DNA of 58,388 nucleotides from an uncultured Flammeovirgaceae bacterium (GTDB lineage: Bacteria; Bacteroidota; Bacteroidia; Cytophagales; Cyclobacteriaceae), in assembly GCA_937883755.1 (NCBI GenBank), contig CAKZYA010000027.1, forward strand, positions 1 to 58,388, in the 5' to 3' direction. The notes under the pieces are model-generated. The model made no database searches and was not told the DNA's origin. It saw only the letters and a list, made by a program, of their open reading frames with translations. Below are positions 43,728 to 51,611 of the stretch, piece by piece (positions within the stretch are counted from its first letter, which is position 1; every line of letters begins with the position of its first letter). Made by a program: the position numbers and the translations under genes.

Positions 43728-44220
43728 AAACAATTATATGTTGTGCTTAATTGATGTACGATTCGTATGTGATAGCAGGTCAAACCCTGCTAATTCAAAG
43801 CTGGTCATCCTTAGTGCTAAAGCATATGGATAACTAAACTGAAAAGCCTCAACGGCCATTATCAGTGCTAATAAAACAACACACGAAAAGTTGATAAAAG
43901 GAAAATGGGTTCGGAAGAATATCCGAACAAAGAGTTATTAGCCTTAGGATTTAATGGCTAATAATTAAGCTACTATAAGTTTCAGAATCACTCTCACAAT
44001 ATGAATTATTTATGTGTAGTAAATATATACAATTTTGTGCAGTAAAACGATGAATGAAACCAAATTCGTTACTGATCACAGAATCTTTATTGTGAAATAG
44101 TGTATTTTCTTAATTGATGCCAAGAACCTTATTGATTGAATTATGATCTTCAATTGTTGCAGACGTTTTGTATAAAATGCGTTTTCAATGCTTTTTTACA
44201 CTTTGTTGTGGTTAGTATTT
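43728..44220. other. Gene-poor stretch between DinB and TPR genes
   Basis: About 490 AT-rich bases without a credible gene. The only structure I see is the hairpin next to the TPR stop codon at 44170-44217. The DinB promoter must lie near 43730-43800. Confidence 0.5.
44170..44217. repeat. Cassette-type hairpin after the TPR gene
   Basis: In the gene's sense: CTAACCACAACAAA, then GTGTAAAA, AAGC, a 9-base loop, GC, and a closing TTTTATAC arm. It starts a few bases after the TPR stop and shares ACAACA, GTGTAAAA, GCATT and the TTTTA-AC closing with the hairpin after the GNAT gene. Confidence 0.6.
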
Positions 44221-44859
44221 TTAGTTCAGCTCATTAAATTTTGGTCTTTTTCTCTTTCCAGCCGCAACGGCATTTATTAGTGAGTAAGCATTTTTATTTA
44301 TTTCATCACTAGGTTTCATTTCCATAGCCCTTTCAATATAAGTTTTGGCTTCATCATCATTTCCTAAAACCATCAAGTTCACAGCGTGATTGCAATAAAG
44401 TCCAGCGTCATTCGGTTCACGATTGATTGCTTCTTGAGAGTATTCCGCTGCTAATTTTACATTTCCCAAATCCATTGCAGAAATAGAAGCTTCACGCGGT
44501 AAGTCAGGATTTATTTTTTCTATTTTAACTGCTATTTCAAAATGCTCTAAAGCTTTTTTATTCTCAGACATTGCTTGATAAACCTTGGCAATTAACCAAT
44601 TCGTTTGCCAATGATTGGGTATTATAGCCAAACATTCAGAATAATGTTTGATTGCTTTCTTAGCTTTTCTTTTATTCCAAAATCCTAAGCTAGGATTTCC
44701 TTGCCCTTTAATTATCGTCAAACCATCTGCTAATTCATTTCCTTTTTCAAAATTTGAATTGAAAATCGGGATTTTATCTTCTGGTAATTCGTATTCCATT
44801 CGGTTATTGAACATTAAATACAACAACTGTATAAACGCACCGGTGCGTTTATTTGTCAT
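44221..44859 (-). CDS. TPR protein
   Basis: A 212-aa protein of tetratricopeptide repeats. At least four helical pairs are visible from about residue 65: KKAIKHYSECLAIIPNHWQT, KKALEHFEIAVKIEKINPDL, KLAAEYSQEAINREPNDAGL and DEAKTYIERAMEMKPSDEIN. It is probably a cytoplasmic scaffold. The first 20 codons are doubtful: a perfect 22-bp palindrome lies in codons 3-10, and internal ATGs at residues 16 and 21 (MEYELPEDKIP) would give a more natural start at 44814 or 44799. The gene is AT-rich and followed by a cassette-type hairpin. Confidence 0.8.
   Translation of the reverse strand: MTNKRTGAFIQLLYLMFNNRMEYELPEDKIPIFNSNFEKGNELADGLTIIKGQGNPSLGFWNKRKAKKAIKHYSECLAIIPNHWQTNWLIAKVYQAMSENKKALEHFEIAVKIEKINPDLPREASISAMDLGNVKLAAEYSQEAINREPNDAGLYCNHAVNLMVLGNDDEAKTYIERAMEMKPSDEINKNAYSLINAVAAGKRKRPKFNELN
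44831..44852. repeat. 22-bp perfect palindrome at the TPR gene start
   Basis: The arm ATAAACGCACC is followed directly by its exact reverse complement, with no spacer. It is GC-rich at the centre in otherwise AT-rich DNA. It could be an operator, a terminator for something upstream, or an insertion point. Confidence 0.85.
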
Positions 44860-45387
44860 ATATCTTGAGGGCTGAATTTAGTTCGTATGAATGGATTTTG
44901 AAAATAGGCTGTATCTCAATCAGTCGTTCACAGATCATTTTTATAACGCTTAGTACTGAGTAGTTTTTGCTACCCTGCTAACAGTTCAAAATGACGCTAG
45001 ACAGTTGAAAAGCAAAATGCTCCTGTAGAATTAAACGTATAATATACGGTTACAAACAACTAACCCGTCACCCATACTCACAGAAAAAGATACATTAGCC
45101 ATTTGGCTAAAAATTGCATCTCCTCCTTTTTTCTGTTTTCGTTCATTTACAAAAGAATAACCTACCCAATTAGTGCGTCAAGAAAATGCTACATATACGC
45201 CCTCTCAAGCGGGTCTCAAGAACTAGTGGTACACCGATACTACATTCCGCCGGCAAAAATTTATGAAATAAGCGGATACTACGTCCGCATACCGTATTAA
45301 GACCTATGAGCCCTTTGATTTATTGGTGTTTCGGTGGTCTGAAAATAGATTTGTAGCCATTAGTTCACCGAAACATTTAACTAGAAA
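44860..45387. other. Gene-poor stretch before the AraC operon
   Basis: About 530 bases without a credible gene. It contains the small palindrome CGTATA-A-TATACG near 45037-45050 and a direct repeat around GATACTAC at 45237-45244 and 45275-45282, the second inside an inverted GCGGA/TCCGC pair. The operon promoter probably lies in the last 100 bases. Confidence 0.5.
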
Positions 45388-46092
45388 ATGAAAAAGAGTT
45401 TTTTACATATGGTTCTCGGATTAGCCATCTCTCTCATATCAAGTCATCAAATCTATAGTCAATCTACCACCAAAACCGTGGCTTTAAAGAAGGGTGAGGT
45501 TTTGGATATTTTGCTGTTAAGCCAAAACCCTGATACTGAAGCAGATTTAAAATCTTACTTTCAAACGGCTTTTCCGGTAGCAAAGCTAATGTCTTATCAA
45601 CCCTTGCCAGGATTTAAAATACTGGAACATACGCAAGGAAATCATCAACCATCAAGTTTGATTTTAGGAAAATGGTCGGATATAAAAACCCGAGAAGCCT
45701 TTTTAACCCAAATCCTTAAAGAAGTGCCCGACTTTCATGAACGAAGACGAAAGGTTTGGTCGTATTTTGGTTTGGGTTATTTTGAAACCCAAGAAGACCT
45801 GTCTTTTAAGATTGACCGTGACAAATACCACGTTGCTACTGCCTACTGGTTGAAGAAAGAAGATGACTCTGCTAAGTTTTATGAGAAGTGGATCAAGAGC
45901 ATTGATACGATGGGTGGCGAAATTCTAGTCTCTCTAGAAGATGGCACTTCCCCTTTTGGTTATAAGTATGACCCTGACTATTTAGTGATTACCTCCTGGG
46001 AAGATGAGGGAGCCTTTGAAGCCTTTCGGGAAGAGGTCTCACAAATGAAGACCGATAATATTCAGCATGTCAATGAGTTTATTTTAGAGTAA
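45388..46092 (+). CDS. Secreted protein with two ABM-like modules
   Basis: A 234-aa exported protein with a signal peptide (about 1-25, ending IYSQ). The mature part looks like two ferredoxin-like modules (about 35-130 and 140-233): EVLDILLLSQNPDTEADLKS with SSLILGKWSDIKTREAFLTQ, then KYHVATAYWLKKEDDSAKFY with DYLVITSWEDEGAFEAFREE. Such folds are found in monooxygenase-like and stress-response barrel proteins. No catalytic residue can be named. It is first of three genes with short gaps, so it is probably controlled by the AraC-type protein next to it. Confidence 0.6.
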   Translation: MKKSFLHMVLGLAISLISSHQIYSQSTTKTVALKKGEVLDILLLSQNPDTEADLKSYFQTAFPVAKLMSYQPLPGFKILEHTQGNHQPSSLILGKWSDIKTREAFLTQILKEVPDFHERRRKVWSYFGLGYFETQEDLSFKIDRDKYHVATAYWLKKEDDSAKFYEKWIKSIDTMGGEILVSLEDGTSPFGYKYDPDYLVITSWEDEGAFEAFREEVSQMKTDNIQHVNEFILE

Positions 46093-46108
46093 CCTGTTTA
46101 CGTTTTTG

Positions 46109-47209
46109 ATGACCAGCATCTTACATCAATTTACCCTCTTTGCTTTCTTTCAAAGTTTATTCCTGATTATCATCATTATGATTTCGGTCACTAAACGTCA
46201 GCAAATCAATATCTACCTTTTGATTTTAGTAGCTGTGCTGATGGTTGGTTTGATCGGAAATATTGGGCAATTCTCCTTAGGCTGGCAAAGACAAATGAAG
46301 GGGTTTTCAGAATTTGCTATTCTGTTCTTTGGCCCTACGGTATATCTGTTTATCCAGTCAACTCTTTCGGAAAAGCGTTTTTCAAGGTCTGATTTGTTTC
46401 ATTATATCCTGGGAGTAATTTATAGTTTGATCATCACATTTTACTATATCACTGCCTCAAATGAAACTATCCGAGAACGGGTCGAGAGTGGTGAGTTGTT
46501 TCGGGTCGTTCGTATTTTAGTTGGGATAGGGCTTACCGTAAACATCACTTATTTTGTTCTAGGGGTCTTAAAATTTAGGGAGTTAAAAGAGTCCCTGCAA
46601 GAGGAAGTAAGCTATATTTTGAACATTAGCTTTGCAAAAAATTTCCTGATTGCTATTGGAACGTGTTTGCTACTGTGGCTAACAGTATATCTGATCAGTT
46701 TTGGTAATAACTATGAGCTTGAGATTAATACTCGCGGATTTATCTGGATAGCGGTTGTCTTAATTGTTCTGTTCATCGCTTATTACCAGATGGTTTCTCC
46801 CGCTGTTTTTCAATTTGAACTGATATCAAAAGAAACCAAGTACGCCCAATCTAAATTTTCTCAGGTAGACTTAGATCGATTGAAATTGGAATTGACTGCA
46901 ATCATGGAGGAAAAGAAACCTTACCTAAATTCCAAATTACTCAAATCTGAATTGGCCGCCATGATGAGCATCAACGCCCCTGAACTATCCCGACTACTGA
47001 ATAAACGTATAGGAATGAGCTTTTTTGAATACGTCAATTATCACCGTATTCATGAGTTTATCCGATTAGCAAAATCACCTTTAATCGAACAGAAAACCTT
47101 ACTAGGATTAGCCCAAGAAGCAGGGTTCCAATCCAAGTCCACCTTTAACAAATCCTTCAAACAGATTATGGGTTGCCCCCCTTCCGAATATCTCAAAAGG
47201 CCGATTTGA
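46109..47209 (+). CDS. Membrane-bound AraC-family transcriptional regulator
   Basis: A 366-aa protein from the ATG at 46109; a TTG directly before it is not preferred. The first 235 residues contain about seven membrane helices. The cytoplasmic C-terminus (about 260-366) is an AraC DNA-binding domain with two helix-turn-helix units (LLKSELAAMMSINAPELSRLLNKR; GLAQEAGFQSKSTFNKSFKQIMGCPPSEYLK). This fusion is frequent in Bacteroidota and is thought to sense a membrane or external signal. It lies 16 bases after the secreted-protein gene and 39 before the DUF2911 gene. Confidence 0.88.
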   Translation: MTSILHQFTLFAFFQSLFLIIIIMISVTKRQQINIYLLILVAVLMVGLIGNIGQFSLGWQRQMKGFSEFAILFFGPTVYLFIQSTLSEKRFSRSDLFHYILGVIYSLIITFYYITASNETIRERVESGELFRVVRILVGIGLTVNITYFVLGVLKFRELKESLQEEVSYILNISFAKNFLIAIGTCLLLWLTVYLISFGNNYELEINTRGFIWIAVVLIVLFIAYYQMVSPAVFQFELISKETKYAQSKFSQVDLDRLKLELTAIMEEKKPYLNSKLLKSELAAMMSINAPELSRLLNKRIGMSFFEYVNYHRIHEFIRLAKSPLIEQKTLLGLAQEAGFQSKSTFNKSFKQIMGCPPSEYLKRPI

Positions 47210-47248
47210 CAATAGAGTCTTTCTTGATCAACTTATAAAGAATGAACC

Positions 47249-48088
47249 ATGATAAAATTTATTTTCATTGCTCTGGCGTTTTGCGTCAGCCTAACAACTA
47301 GTGCCCAAATCAAACTACCCGCTGTAAGTCCGGCGATAGAAATAACGCAACAAATTGGGTTGACCACTGCTACCTTATCCTATTCCAGACCAAGTTTACG
47401 TGGGCGTAAATTATTCGGCGAAGAAGGTATTCTCGTCCTAGGAAAAAAATGGCGGACTGGGGCTAATGCTACCACCAAAGTAGCGTTTTCAAACGATATT
47501 GAAATTAATAGCCAAAAATTACCAAAAGGAGTCTACGCTTTGCTAACTACCCCTCAGGAAAAAGCCTGGACTTTTCATTTTTACCCTTACGAAAAAATAC
47601 CTTACACCGAATTCTTAGATAAGGAAGCTATACTTGAATTTACAGTTGCATCTCAAAAAACTTCCTGCGCTACCGAGACACTTTCACTGCATTTTGATGC
47701 GCTAACTATCAACTCTGCCAATCTGGTGCTACAATGGGGAAACTACCGAGTAGAGGTCCCCATCAAGATCAATGAACACGAGAAAATCTTGGCTAATATC
47801 GAGCAGGAATTAAGCGGCCCTTCAAGTTTTGACTACTTTCAGGCAGCACTTTATTTACACGAAACACAAACAGACTTACTACTTGCCTTAAACTACATTC
47901 AAAAAGTTACTCAAGATGATGCTGCCTTATTTTTCCAGGTATATCGAGAGGCACTAATTTTAAAAGATTTAAATAGAAAAAAGGAAGCAGTTGAAGCGGC
48001 CAAACGCTCTATGGAATTGTCAGAAAAAGCGGGGAATGATGACTTGGTGAGATTGAGTAAGCAAATTATTGAAAGCTTGTCTGAGTAA
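47249..48088 (+). CDS. DUF2911 protein with TPR-like tail
   Basis: A 279-aa exported protein with a signal peptide (about 1-19, ending SAQ). DUF2911 covers about 25-170: LSYSRPSLRGRKLFGEEGI, KKWRTGANATTKVAFSN and LPKGVYALLTTP. A helical tail (about 180-275) resembles TPR units (FQAALYLHETQTDLLLALNY, KDLNRKKEAVEAAKRSMELS). Function unknown. It is the last gene of the AraC unit and converges on the VOC fragment. Confidence 0.85.
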   Translation: MIKFIFIALAFCVSLTTSAQIKLPAVSPAIEITQQIGLTTATLSYSRPSLRGRKLFGEEGILVLGKKWRTGANATTKVAFSNDIEINSQKLPKGVYALLTTPQEKAWTFHFYPYEKIPYTEFLDKEAILEFTVASQKTSCATETLSLHFDALTINSANLVLQWGNYRVEVPIKINEHEKILANIEQELSGPSSFDYFQAALYLHETQTDLLLALNYIQKVTQDDAALFFQVYREALILKDLNRKKEAVEAAKRSMELSEKAGNDDLVRLSKQIIESLSE

Positions 48089-48098
48089 TTCCGCTCCG

Positions 48099-48302
48099 TT
48101 AAAACTCAAAATTTGGAATCGGCGACGAGACATCCACTAATGCGCCATTCGGGTCTTTTAGCAGCAACCTTCTTTGCCCGTAAAATGTATCGGTCGGTTC
48201 ACTTAAAACCTCAAAGCCTTCAGTTTTAGCTATTTTAAACACTTCATCCGTATTATCGACCACGAACATGGTGTAAAACCCGTTCGTTACCAACTGTATC
48301 AA
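48099..48302 (-). pseudogene. VOC/glyoxalase-like C-terminal fragment
   Basis: About 65 codons with the second half of a VOC-fold protein: NGFYTMFVVDNTDEVFKIAK, TDTFYGQRRLLLKDPNGALV and DVSS. A complete protein of this group has about 120 residues, so the N-terminal half with its metal ligand is missing. The only start is a TTG at 48302, within the stop region of the phosphoesterase gene. It is probably a deletion remnant. Confidence 0.75.
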
Positions 48303-49138
48303 CCCAAAGCTAATTCCCGAGAATCTTCCCGCCCGAAGCCCTGCACTTGCAGATGATCAGCATAAACGTGTACAGCAGCGAAAGTATTTTGGTCAGGGGT
48401 GTCTACCATACCTTTGAAATTGAGATAGTGAATATCTTTCTTATGTCCGTAGTTTCCGGCGTGGTTGTGCCCGTTGAAGTAGGCTACTACGTTTCCCGAT
48501 TGCTCCAGAGCCATAATTACCTGCTCAGCATTCCATAAATTATGTGGATTCTCGGGGTAGAGAGGGTAATGGCTCATCACAATTACTTTTTGATTGGTTC
48601 GACGGGCTTTTTTGAGCCGTTGCTCTAACCAACGTAGCTGCTGGTTGCTCACTCCCGCATTCCAGGGCTTAGCCCAAGATTTACCTTCTTTTTCTAGTTC
48701 TTCCATCAGCTTCTCCGCCTGCTGAGAGGCTTTGCTGCCCGGCGGATGGGTGTAAGTGCTCACTTCTGTACCATTAAGCACGATAAAGCGCCAGTTTTCA
48801 TGTACAAAATCATAGTAGCCTGCCGGGGGTAGCCCAATCCGCGCTGGAACCTCAGCTAATTGGTCTGGCTCTACCGAATAATCGTGATTACCCAATGTAC
48901 GGTAAACCTGGGCTTTTGCCTGCTGATATTCTTGCAGAATAGTATCAAAACTGTTGTAATCACGATCAATCAAGTCCCCTACGTCTAAGATAAATGCTAA
49001 GTTCTGCTGATTCAGTGTCTCCAGGCACTCCTGAAGCTTATCAGTTGATTTTCGGTAAAAACGCACCTCGGTAGGAGTACAATCACAGTACTGCACATCC
49101 GCAATGACTCCGAAGGAAAATAAAGGTTCTGCTGCCAA
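48299..49138 (-). CDS. Metallophosphoesterase, ADP-ribose/CDP-alcohol diphosphatase-like
   Basis: A 279-aa calcineurin-like phosphoesterase without signal peptide. Metal motifs: D14-V-Q16 in FGVIADVQYCD, GD 54-55 in ILDVGDLID, GNHD 83-86, MSHYPLYPE and FNGHNHAGNYG. The order and wording (ADVQY, NAGVSNQQLRWLEQRL, YLNFKGMVDTPDQNTFAAVHVYAD) are close to the manganese-dependent ADP-ribose/CDP-alcohol diphosphatase ADPRM known from animals and plants, so hydrolysis of ADP-ribose-like compounds is a fair guess. It overlaps the downstream VOC fragment by four bases. Confidence 0.8.
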   Translation of the reverse strand: MAAEPLFSFGVIADVQYCDCTPTEVRFYRKSTDKLQECLETLNQQNLAFILDVGDLIDRDYNSFDTILQEYQQAKAQVYRTLGNHDYSVEPDQLAEVPARIGLPPAGYYDFVHENWRFIVLNGTEVSTYTHPPGSKASQQAEKLMEELEKEGKSWAKPWNAGVSNQQLRWLEQRLKKARRTNQKVIVMSHYPLYPENPHNLWNAEQVIMALEQSGNVVAYFNGHNHAGNYGHKKDIHYLNFKGMVDTPDQNTFAAVHVYADHLQVQGFGREDSRELALG

Positions 49139-49140
49139 CT

Positions 49141-49235
49141 TATTGATGATTGATGACTAATGATTGATGAAGGTAGCGAATAATGATGAATGAATAGTGA
49201 ATGATGAAACCAATGGTTAGTAATTAATGAGTTCA
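49141..49235. repeat. TGATTGATGA low-complexity tract
   Basis: A degenerate run of ATTGATGATTGATGA and AATGATGAATGAATAGTG words upstream of the phosphoesterase gene, with an oppositely oriented TCATCAATCATTATC tract at about 49325-49366 ahead of the TrmH stop codon. It resembles the tandem array at the start of the window. Confidence 0.7.
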
Positions 49236-49353
49236 GGGAGTGATGGTTGTTCACGGATGTTCGCGTTTACAACACGAAAAAGTGAGTGGTGAATGGGCAT
49301 AGCACCTCATAATTATTAGCAGCGCGTTTTGATTAATCATTCGTCATTATTCA

Positions 49354-50034
49354 TCAATCATTATCAAAGTATCGTTCTAGTATCTTTTCCACATTCAGAA
49401 TACTTTTTTTCGCCCAATCAATTCGTAATTCGGCTTTTTCGGCTTCGCTTAACTGCCAATCAATACCTTCCGACTGATGCAGGCGAACAGTAAGTTCGTA
49501 TAAGAGTAAGGCGGCGGCTACTGACACATTATAGCTTTCGGTAAAGCCGTAGGTGGGCACCGCAATATACTGGTCAGCTCGTTGTAGCACTTCCTCTGAT
49601 AAACCATATTTCTCGTGCCCGAAAAAGAAAGCGGTTCGCTTTTGAATATCAAAGGTTTGAGGCGTTTGCTGATTATATTCTGGCGATGCGGCGGCAATTT
49701 GATACCCCAACTTATTTAATTGATCTAGGCAGGCCGTTACACTATTGGTTAGCGGTGGTTCAGAGTAATAATGAACATTCACCCATTTTTCCGCGCCCCG
49801 AGCCATGCCTTTCGCGAGTATAAACTCATTGCCTCGCTCTACGATATGAATATCCTGAATACCCAGACAGTCACAAGTACGAATGATGGCACTAGCATTG
49901 TGTTGTTGATAAATATCTTCCACTGCTACTGTAAAATGCCTCGTTCGCCACTGCAAAACATCCTCAAACCGTTGCATCCGCGATTCAGACAGGAATTCAG
50001 ATAAATATTGATATAGTCTTTCTGAATCATTCAT
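49354..50034 (-). CDS. TrmH-family tRNA/rRNA 2'-O-methyltransferase
   Basis: A 226-aa SPOUT methyltransferase. Motif 1: N46-ASAIIR52-TCDCLGI. Motif 2: FFFGHEKYGLSEEVL with E141. Motif 3: TESYNVSVAAALLLYEL with S167 and N169. These form the knotted S-adenosylmethionine site. Overall length and the opening helices fit TrmH, which methylates G18 of tRNA, but rRNA targets cannot be excluded. Its ATG overlaps the stop of the sulfatase gene by four bases, an unexpected coupling of an RNA enzyme to a secreted hydrolase. Confidence 0.88.
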   Translation of the reverse strand: MNDSERLYQYLSEFLSESRMQRFEDVLQWRTRHFTVAVEDIYQQHNASAIIRTCDCLGIQDIHIVERGNEFILAKGMARGAEKWVNVHYYSEPPLTNSVTACLDQLNKLGYQIAAASPEYNQQTPQTFDIQKRTAFFFGHEKYGLSEEVLQRADQYIAVPTYGFTESYNVSVAAALLLYELTVRLHQSEGIDWQLSEAEKAELRIDWAKKSILNVEKILERYFDND

Positions 50035-51524
50035 AAGTGATTCTGAGCTTTCTGCCGAATTGCTTCCAATTTCTCTCTCATTGCTTCTAGCATTGATCGT
50101 ACCGCTGGGTCATTCACCAAATTATGATGTTCTTGGGGGTCATCGGCATGGTTGTATAGCTCTTCATTATCTTGGTTGGCTTGGTCTCCCCAACGGGTGT
50201 AACGCCACGTTCCTGACTTCAATGAAGCCGCCGTTCCCCCGTAAGATACAGTATATGCGTCGTATTTTTCCCCCGATTGATACGAACTATTTTCTAACCA
50301 CGGCACTAGGCTTTTTCCTTGTAAAATGTCCGGCTGCTGCTCGGCGTAGCCTGATAAACCCAGCAGTGTGGGATATAAATCAATTAGTTCTACAGTCGTT
50401 TCGCAGGTGGTGCCGTAACTGGCCTGAAACCGCTTGCCCGGTGCTGAAATAATCATCGGAACCCGAACACTACCTTCCCAAAGACTCACCTTTGACCAGC
50501 AATCGTGTTCCCCTAAATTATACCCATGATCAGACACAAATACTACAATCGTATTCTCTCGTAAACCTAAGTTATCCAATGTGCTTAATAGTCGACCTAC
50601 CTGCTCATCCATAAATTGCACACTAGCCATGTAAGCGGCAATGGTTTCCTTCTGCTGCTGCTCATTCATGCCCCAGACTTTATTATTCTGCCGAGTAAGT
50701 GCTCGAGGAGGAACATCATTCAACCCAACTATTTCGGGTAACGTAACTTCTTGGGTGGGATAAGGCACAAAGTTCCGCTCGGGAGCAATAAGAGGTACGT
50801 GAGGCCGCACTAAGCCTACTGCTAAAAAGAAGGGCGCATCCGGCTTCAATTTTACTTTATTTTTGGCACCTTCTGCTACCGAAGCTGCTCGACTCTCCAG
50901 AATAGCGATGGCCTGACTAGCTGCCAGATAATCGGTTTGGGTAAAGTCTAACGAGTCAGGTAGTACCATTTTAGAGAAGTTACCACCGTAATGTAGGTTC
51001 TTGGGAGATAGCAATTCCAGCTTACCTTGACTCAAGGTTTCTGGCCCCATCACATTGTAGGCATAATCCCAGGAGTCAGGCTCATCGCCCCCAGCAGCAC
51101 CCTGCTCAATGCCACCGGGCACTCCCATATGAAATATTTTTGAAACCCGAGACGTAAAGTAGCCCTGCTCTCTAAAAAAGCCCGCAATGGTTGGATGATC
51201 AGATAATTGAGGGTTATCTACCCGATAGCTACCTAGTTGGTCGTTGTTATTCAGCGTCCCGTTGGTTTCGGGATACAGGCCACTCATCATTGAGGCTCGT
51301 GATGGGCCACAGAGCGGAAATTGGCAGTACGCTTCACTAAATTTCACTCCCCTTTTCGCCAATTGATTCAAATTAGGAGTGTGATTTTCAATATTGGTAT
51401 ACGGACCGATCTGAGTGTTTAAATCATCGGAAATAATAAACAGAAAATTCGGTTGCTGGGCGTATCCCGAAATAGCAGAAAAAAGCAGTAGTAAGAAGGT
51501 TCGTAAAGAAGCAGATTTTTTCAT
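50031..51524 (-). CDS. Sulfatase, iduronate-2-sulfatase-like
   Basis: A 497-aa exported sulfatase with a signal peptide (about 1-23, ending YAQ). FIISDDLNTQIG gives the calcium aspartates, C72 in LCGPSR is the formylglycine site, and FVSDHGYNLGEHDCWSK is the motif typical of the iduronate-2-sulfatase subgroup, as is the VGLVRPHVPL stretch. It removes 2-O-sulfate from a uronic acid or similar sugar, by family analogy. Together with the pair at 14562-17533 the window encodes three sulfatases of different subgroups. It is coupled to the downstream TrmH gene by an ATGA overlap. Confidence 0.9.
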   Translation of the reverse strand: MKKSASLRTFLLLLFSAISGYAQQPNFLFIISDDLNTQIGPYTNIENHTPNLNQLAKRGVKFSEAYCQFPLCGPSRASMMSGLYPETNGTLNNNDQLGSYRVDNPQLSDHPTIAGFFREQGYFTSRVSKIFHMGVPGGIEQGAAGGDEPDSWDYAYNVMGPETLSQGKLELLSPKNLHYGGNFSKMVLPDSLDFTQTDYLAASQAIAILESRAASVAEGAKNKVKLKPDAPFFLAVGLVRPHVPLIAPERNFVPYPTQEVTLPEIVGLNDVPPRALTRQNNKVWGMNEQQQKETIAAYMASVQFMDEQVGRLLSTLDNLGLRENTIVVFVSDHGYNLGEHDCWSKVSLWEGSVRVPMIISAPGKRFQASYGTTCETTVELIDLYPTLLGLSGYAEQQPDILQGKSLVPWLENSSYQSGEKYDAYTVSYGGTAASLKSGTWRYTRWGDQANQDNEELYNHADDPQEHHNLVNDPAVRSMLEAMREKLEAIRQKAQNHL

Positions 51525-51611
51525 TATATTTTTATCAATAATTTCTTTTATATCTTCTTACTCAATATTTTATTCTGTAATTTTATTTCAAATAAGAATA
51601 AAATATTATTA

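Noticed and set aside
45103-45300. A 65-codon open frame in the stretch before the AraC unit
   Set aside because: Odd composition, contains repeats, and no relation to any known family.
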